This document shows positions 15,056-18,362 of a stretch of DNA of 18,362 bases, in pieces. Within the stretch, counting starts at the first letter, position 1; the number at the start of each line of letters is the position of its first letter. Where the stretch lies: NCBI GenBank assembly GCA_946481025.1, contig CAMLNA010000092.1:1-18362 (forward strand), given 5' to 3'. The stretch comes from an uncultured Rivibacter sp. GTDB lineage: Bacteria > Pseudomonadota > Gammaproteobacteria > Burkholderiales > Burkholderiaceae. The position numbers and the translations under genes are program-made. The notes beneath the pieces were generated by a model that was given only the letters and a program-made list of their open reading frames with translations, had not been told where the DNA came from and searched no databases.

Positions 15056-15757
15056 TCAGCGGCGCGTGCCGCGCACCGCCGCCGACACCAGGCTTTCGAT
15101 CTCGCCGGTGATGCGGGTCAGGGTGTCGGCCACCACTGCGAACTCGCGACCCACGGCGCCGGCGCGCGCGGCGCTCACCTGGGCATTGAAGGCCACGATG
15201 CGGGCCTGCTTCGCGATGGTCTGGATGTCGGCCATCAGGGCCTGCTGGCGCTGGTGTTGCACCACCGCATGGCGCGCGGCCTCGGCTTCGTAGATCTGCG
15301 TCAGCCGGTTCAGCAGGTCGAGCATGGGGCCGCTCGAGGCCACGAGTTGCTGCTGCAGGGCTTCGGCGCCGCGCAGGCGGTCTTCGATGGCCGCGAGCGT
15401 GCGTTCGGTGAGGGCGATGAATTCGCGGATGCGCGCGTCGCCCTGCAATGCACCGAAATAGGCCTCGCGGATGGCCGGGAAATGGGCACCCGGCAACTGC
15501 GGGCTCCCGTGCACCAGGCCGGCATGGCTCACGGTCAACAGCGCCAGCGCCTCTCGCGCGGTGCTGGCGGCGCCCGGCTGTCCACGCGCGGCCAGCAGGG
15601 CCTGCAGCACGATGCGCTGCGACAGCATGCGCTGCCGCCCGGCCAGGTTGATGAGTGCACCGAGCCTGTCGCCTGACACGTCGGTGGCGGGCGAGGGCTT
15701 GCCGCCGGCGCTGGCTGCAGCGGGTGTGCCGGGGGGCGGAAGGGTCGCGGCATGCAT
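15056..15757 (-). CDS. soluble PilJ/NIT-domain protein with clipped chemoreceptor signalling segment
   Basis: A 233-residue protein without signal peptide or membrane helix. Residues 30-140 match the helical PilJ/NIT-type sensory domain (type IV pili methyl-accepting chemotaxis transducer N-terminal), with the core motif INLAGRQRMLSQRI (36-49), a motif shared with NarX/NarQ-type nitrate sensors. Residues 178-215 resemble one flank and the tip of the methyl-accepting chemotaxis signalling hairpin (IAKQARIVAFNAQVSAARAG, then VGREFAVVAD), but the usual EAARAGE has become SAARAGA and the descending helix stops about 25 residues later. It may be a cytoplasmic sensor or adaptor; coupling to CheA/CheW is doubtful. 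ATG 15757 starts a Pro/Ala-rich leader. It is convergent with creD and has no chemotaxis neighbours here. Confidence 0.83.
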   Translation of the reverse strand: MHAATLPPPGTPAAASAGGKPSPATDVSGDRLGALINLAGRQRMLSQRIVLQALLAARGQPGAASTAREALALLTVSHAGLVHGSPQLPGAHFPAIREAYFGALQGDARIREFIALTERTLAAIEDRLRGAEALQQQLVASSGPMLDLLNRLTQIYEAEAARHAVVQHQRQQALMADIQTIAKQARIVAFNAQVSAARAGAVGREFAVVADTLTRITGEIESLVSAAVRGTRR

Positions 15758-15872
15758 GGCAACGGTGCAAGTGGATGGGGTTGCGCATCCCTTTGCACGA
15801 TCCGTTCCGCGCCGGGCCCCCTGGAGCGGTGGTGGGCGAAACGGCTCGCGCCAGGCGGTACTACGTCACGCG

Positions 15873-15901
15873 CGGATAGGTGAAGCGGTGGTCCACGTCA
15901 A
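15873..15901 (-). promoter_or_regulatory. candidate promoter of the PilJ-domain gene
   Basis: On the minus strand TTGACG (15901-15896, 5 of 6 to the -35 consensus) is followed after exactly 17 bases by TATCCG (15878-15873, 3 of 6 to the -10 consensus). Transcription would start near 15866 and leave a leader of about 110 bases before the ATG at 15757. Confidence 0.35.
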
Positions 15902-16071
15902 GGGCTGGTCCTTGGCATATGGCGCCACGCTGGACGCCGATAACGTTCGCTCGTTCGAAAGACGAGGGATACGTGCAGTGCAGGCGCTCGGCGGAGCGCA
16001 AGCCGCGGCAAGGTGCCGCCGCGGCGCTGTCAGGCCATCGGGGGAGCCCATGGGAGATGGCCTGTTGCTTG

Positions 16072-16100
16072 GGGGCCCGGCCCGGTAGGGGCCGGGCCCC
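16072..16100. terminator. perfect 12-bp GC hairpin downstream of the pirin gene
   Basis: GGGGCCCGGCCC (16072-16083) pairs perfectly with GGGCCGGGCCCC (16089-16100) around the loop GGTAG. It lies 38 bases past the stop of the minus-strand pirin gene (16138). No U run follows on either strand, so if it is a terminator it is not a classical one; it may instead protect the mRNA 3' end. Confidence 0.4.
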
Positions 16101-16137
16101 GGAGCAAGAGCAGGTGTGTATGGAGCAGCAGCCGTTC

Positions 16138-17016
16138 CTACGACCCGAGCCGCCCGGCCCTGAAGTCTTCCACCGCCTGGAAGATCTCTTCATGCGTGTT
16201 CATCACGAAGGGGCCGTATTGCGCGATCGGTTCATTCAGCGGCCGGCCGGCAATCAGCAGGGCCTTCGCGTCTTCGCTGGCCGAAAGCACCACGCCGTCG
16301 CTGCCCGCCGTGTTGGCCAGGATGGCCATGCGCTGCGTGGCCACTTCCGTGCTGCCCTCGCCCTGCCCCACGAACACCGTGCCGCGGTACACGTACACGA
16401 AGGCATTGTGCGAAGGCGGCAGCGCCTGCTCGAAACGCGAGCCCGCGGTGAAGTGCAGGTCGAGGTACAGCGGCAACGTCGCCTCGCGCTGCATGGCGCC
16501 CGCCACGCCATGGCTCGATCCGGCGATCACACGTGCCGTCACGCCGCCGGGCGTGTCGAACTGCGGGATCTCCTCGCTCGCGATGTCGCGGTACCAGGGG
16601 TCGCACAGCTTGTCCTTGCCGGGCAGGTTGAGCCACAGCTGAAACCCTTCCATCACCCCGTCCTGCTGTTCCGGCATTTCCGAATGCACCAGCCCGCGGC
16701 CGGCGGTCATCCACTGCACCCCGCCGTTTTGCAACAGGCCTTCATGGCCGGCGCTGTCCTTGTGGCGCATGCGGCCGGCGATCATGTAGGTCACCGTCTC
16801 GAAGCCGCGGTGCGGGTGGTCGGGAAAGCCGGCGCCGTAGTCCTTCGGGTCGTCGCTCGCAAAGTTGTCGAGCATCAGGAAGGGGTCGAGGCGGCGCTGC
16901 AGCGGCTGCGTCAGCACCCGGGTGAGCTTCACGCCGGCCCCGTCGCGCGTGGGCATGCCGGTCACCAGGCGCTCGACGCCGCGCGGCGCGGTCACGGTTT
17001 CAGCGGCGGTGGTCAT
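16138..17016 (-). CDS. pirin family protein (bicupin, YhhW-like)
   Basis: A 292-residue cytoplasmic bicupin. The N-terminal cupin carries the pirin metal ligands: H67 and H69 (PDHPHRGFETVTY), H111 and E113 (GLVHSEM). Other pirin marks are DPFLMLDNF (44-52) and GFQLWLNLP. Bacterial pirins such as E. coli YhhW can cleave quercetin (quercetinase activity); others are redox-linked regulators, so the true role is open. ATG 17016 has GGAGAGAC just upstream as a good Shine-Dalgarno. It lies 57 bases downstream of azoR on the same strand, most likely in one operon, and this pairing with a divergent LysR regulator supports a role in handling quinones, flavonoids or electrophiles. Confidence 0.94.
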   Translation of the reverse strand: MTTAAETVTAPRGVERLVTGMPTRDGAGVKLTRVLTQPLQRRLDPFLMLDNFASDDPKDYGAGFPDHPHRGFETVTYMIAGRMRHKDSAGHEGLLQNGGVQWMTAGRGLVHSEMPEQQDGVMEGFQLWLNLPGKDKLCDPWYRDIASEEIPQFDTPGGVTARVIAGSSHGVAGAMQREATLPLYLDLHFTAGSRFEQALPPSHNAFVYVYRGTVFVGQGEGSTEVATQRMAILANTAGSDGVVLSASEDAKALLIAGRPLNEPIAQYGPFVMNTHEEIFQAVEDFRAGRLGS

Positions 17017-17036
17017 CTGTCTCTCCAGTCATGGAC

Positions 17037-17058
17037 GGCCGGCGGCTCGTGGCCGGCC
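17037..17058. repeat. inverted repeat between azoR and the pirin gene
   Basis: GGCCGGC (17037-17043) and GCCGGCC (17052-17058) form a seven-base-pair stem with an eight-base loop in the 57-base azoR-pirin gap. No U run follows. It may modulate relative expression of the two genes, or be chance in GC-rich DNA. Confidence 0.3.
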
Positions 17059-17073
17059 CTCCGCTTCGTCAGG

Positions 17074-17682
17074 TCAGGCAATGGCGGCAATGTCGCGCTG
17101 TGCGCTGGCCAAGCCAGCGTTGGCGGCCTCGGGGCCCATGTTCAGCCCTTCGGCGTAGATGAACTGCACGTTGGTCATGCCCAGGAAGCCCAGCACCATC
17201 TTGATCCACGGCACCTGGCTGTCGGCGGGCGTGTCGCGGTACTGGCCGCCGCGCGTCAGCACGGCGTAGACCTTCTTGCCCTTGAGCAGGCCTTCGGGGC
17301 CCTGCGCGGTGTAGCGGAAGGTCGTGCCGGCCCGGGCGATGGCATCGATCCAGTTCTTGAACTGCGCGGTCACGCCGAAGTTGTACATCGGCACGGCCAG
17401 CACCAGCACGTCGGCCGCCCGCACTTCGGCAATCAGCGCGTCGTCCTGCGCCACCCGGGCGGCCTGCTCGGCACTGCGTTGCTCGGCCGGCGTGAACAGG
17501 GCACCCAGTGCGGCCTCGTCGAGCACCGGCAGCGGCCGGGTGGTCAGGTCGCGCAGCGCCAGCGTGGCGCCGGGGTTGGCGGCCAGCAGGCGTTCGGTCA
17601 GCTCGTTGGCCAGGCGGGTCGATTGCGAACCCTGGCCGTTTTCGTAGCGGCGGGCGCTGGTGTTGACTTGCAGGATGTTCAT
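17074..17682 (-). CDS. azoR: FMN-dependent NADH:quinone oxidoreductase / azoreductase
   Basis: AzoR reduces quinones, and azo dyes, with NADH by two-electron transfer, protecting against thiol stress. The 202-residue protein is a normal-length flavodoxin-like fold. FMN-contact motifs known from E. coli AzoR are present: the N-terminal phosphate loop ([15 protein letters not shown], 7-21), PMYNFG (98-103), and LTRGG (142-146). GLNMGPE near the C-terminus is also typical. ATG 17682 is preceded by GGAGCC with suitable spacing. It is the first gene of a minus-strand pair with pirin and is divergent from a LysR regulator 128 bases away. Confidence 0.95.
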   Translation of the reverse strand: MNILQVNTSARRYENGQGSQSTRLANELTERLLAANPGATLALRDLTTRPLPVLDEAALGALFTPAEQRSAEQAARVAQDDALIAEVRAADVLVLAVPMYNFGVTAQFKNWIDAIARAGTTFRYTAQGPEGLLKGKKVYAVLTRGGQYRDTPADSQVPWIKMVLGFLGMTNVQFIYAEGLNMGPEAANAGLASAQRDIAAIA

Positions 17683-17770
17683 GAGGTGGCTCCAGCGGAA
17701 GAAGTGGTTGCGATGGAGTCACTGTATTTGTGCAGCTGGTGTTTAAAAAGGTGGTCAAATGGACAAGTTC

Positions 17771-17786
17771 GTTCCATTGATGGAAC
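17771..17786. promoter_or_regulatory. palindromic operator candidate in the azoR/LysR divergent region
   Basis: GTTCCA-TTGA-TGGAAC is a perfect inverted repeat located 25 bases before the LysR-gene ATG and 89 bases before azoR. Inside it a T-N11-A arrangement can be read, as in LysR-type boxes. The surrounding DNA (17710-17790) is clearly more AT-rich than the window average, as expected of a control region. The match is by pattern only. Confidence 0.5.
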
Positions 17787-17810
17787 AGACAGCGCCCCGG
17801 AGGCTGCCGA

Positions 17811-18362
17811 ATGATCGATCCCAACGACCTGGCCCTGTTTGCCCGCGTGGCCGAAGCGGGCAGTTTCACCAAGGCGGCAGAACGGCTGAAGCTGCCCAAG
17901 TCCACCGTCTCGCGGCGGCTGTCTGCGCTCGAAACCCAGTTGGGCGAGCGCCTGCTGCAGCGCACGACCCGCAAGCTCACCCTCACCGAGTTCGGCCAGG
18001 CCCTGCTGGACCATGCGCGGCAGGTGGTGGCGGAAGTGGACGCCGTGGCGGCGCTGGCGATGCACCGGCAGGCCCAGCCCAGCGGGCGGCTGCGCGTCAC
18101 GGCCCCGGCCGACTTCGCTCCCGAGGTGATGCCGCGGGTGCTGGCCGAGTTCATCGAGCGCTACCCCGCCATCACGCTCGAGATGGACCTCACCCCGCGG
18201 CGGGTGGACCTCATTTCCGAAGGATTCGACGTGGCGCTGCGCATGGGCGAGCTGGCCGACGACAGCCAGCTGGCGGCGCGGCGGCTGGTGTCCATGACCA
18301 CCGGCCTCTATGCCGCGCCTGCGCTGCTGGCGCGCCAGGGCGAGCCGGTGTCGCCGGAGGCG
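17811..18362 (+). CDS. LysR-family transcriptional regulator (3' truncated by window edge)
   Basis: 184 codons are visible, with no stop, so about 110-120 residues lie beyond the edge. The N-terminal winged helix-turn-helix is typical of LysR proteins: FARVAEAGSFTKAAERLKLP (10-29), then STVSRRLSALETQLGERLLQ and RTTRKLTLTEFG. The co-inducer domain begins at about residue 92 (GRLRVTAPADFAPEVMPRVL) and continues with FDVALRMGEL, the pattern of the CrgA/DsdC-like subgroup. GGAGG (17799-17803) lies seven bases before the ATG. It is divergent from azoR and probably controls the azoR-pirin pair and itself; the inducer cannot be told. Confidence 0.95.
   Translation, partial: MIDPNDLALFARVAEAGSFTKAAERLKLPKSTVSRRLSALETQLGERLLQRTTRKLTLTEFGQALLDHARQVVAEVDAVAALAMHRQAQPSGRLRVTAPADFAPEVMPRVLAEFIERYPAITLEMDLTPRRVDLISEGFDVALRMGELADDSQLAARRLVSMTTGLYAAPALLARQGEPVSPEA

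Larger units (their letters stand above)
15758..16137. other. 380-base non-coding stretch between the PilJ-domain gene and pirin
   Basis: No frame here has codon use like its neighbours, and I recognise no protein. It holds the promoter candidate described at 15873-15901, a less GC-rich patch around 15910-15975 with GATAACGTTCGCTCGTTCGAA, and a long GC hairpin at 16072-16100. The rest is unexplained. It could carry a small RNA or the remains of a gene. Confidence 0.5.

Noticed and set aside
14970..15788. A frameshift in the PilJ-domain gene that would extend its C-terminus in another frame
   Set aside because: The continuing frame gives no chemoreceptor-like helix, so the normal stop at 15056 is more likely real.
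15880..17814. A 644-codon open frame on the plus strand
   Set aside because: It lies antisense to the pirin and azoR genes, which have complete active-site motifs. Its His/Gly/Arg-rich composition is typical of a shadow.

Overview
The window is GC-rich chromosomal DNA, densely packed with genes. Strong G/C bias at third codon positions, the mix of gene families and an intergenic repeat I recognise from that group all point to a betaproteobacterium of the order Burkholderiales (Comamonadaceae or Rubrivivax/Leptothrix-like). This is inference from pattern; no rRNA or other decisive marker is present. I see no tRNA, rRNA, transposase, phage gene, CRISPR array or toxin-antitoxin pair. Most genes are recognisable housekeeping or accessory families.

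Layout. Positions 1-1241 hold the 3' part of mnmE (tRNA wobble-uridine modification). A small stand-alone cyclic-nucleotide-binding protein (1415-1882) follows, ended by a repeat-like palindromic element and a perfect hairpin. On the minus strand lie apt (adenine salvage, 2012-2563) and a KefB/KefC-type K+/H+ antiporter (2640-4637). Divergent from the antiporter, on the plus strand, is a tightly coupled lipopolysaccharide operon: kdsD, kdsC and lptC, with a short-chain dehydrogenase in the place where lptA would be expected. A bidirectional terminator (about 7844-7882) separates it from a convergent glycine-rich RRM RNA-binding protein (7900-8355). Next, on plus, come a BtuF-like metal/cobalamin receptor domain without an evident signal peptide (8627-9451), a MarC-family membrane protein (9478-10119) and a small conserved-looking protein of unknown function (10256-10513).

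The middle right holds a complete CreB-CreC two-component system with its classical target creD (11266-14981). A perfect TTCAC-N6-TTCAC 'cre tag' lies between creC and creD (13450-13465). Divergent from creB is a secreted outer-membrane-barrel candidate with PagP-like features but without the PagP catalytic histidine and aspartate (10545-11060). Convergent with creD is a soluble PilJ/NIT-domain protein with a clipped chemoreceptor signalling segment (15056-15757). A non-coding stretch of about 380 bases follows. The window ends with a minus-strand azoR-pirin pair and a divergent, truncated LysR regulator (17811 to the edge), with a palindromic operator candidate between them.

How it fits together: kdsD and kdsC make the Kdo sugar and lptC helps export LPS, so that block builds the outer membrane. 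The CreBC-CreD block is an envelope or metabolic stress-response unit, directly wired by the cre tag. The LysR-azoR-pirin block looks like a quinone/flavonoid or electrophile response unit. I did not find a clearly novel multi-gene system. The best leads are the cre-tag circuit outside the enterics, the non-catalytic PagP-like barrel beside it, the dehydrogenase embedded in the LPS operon, and the minimal cytosolic PilJ-type receptor.
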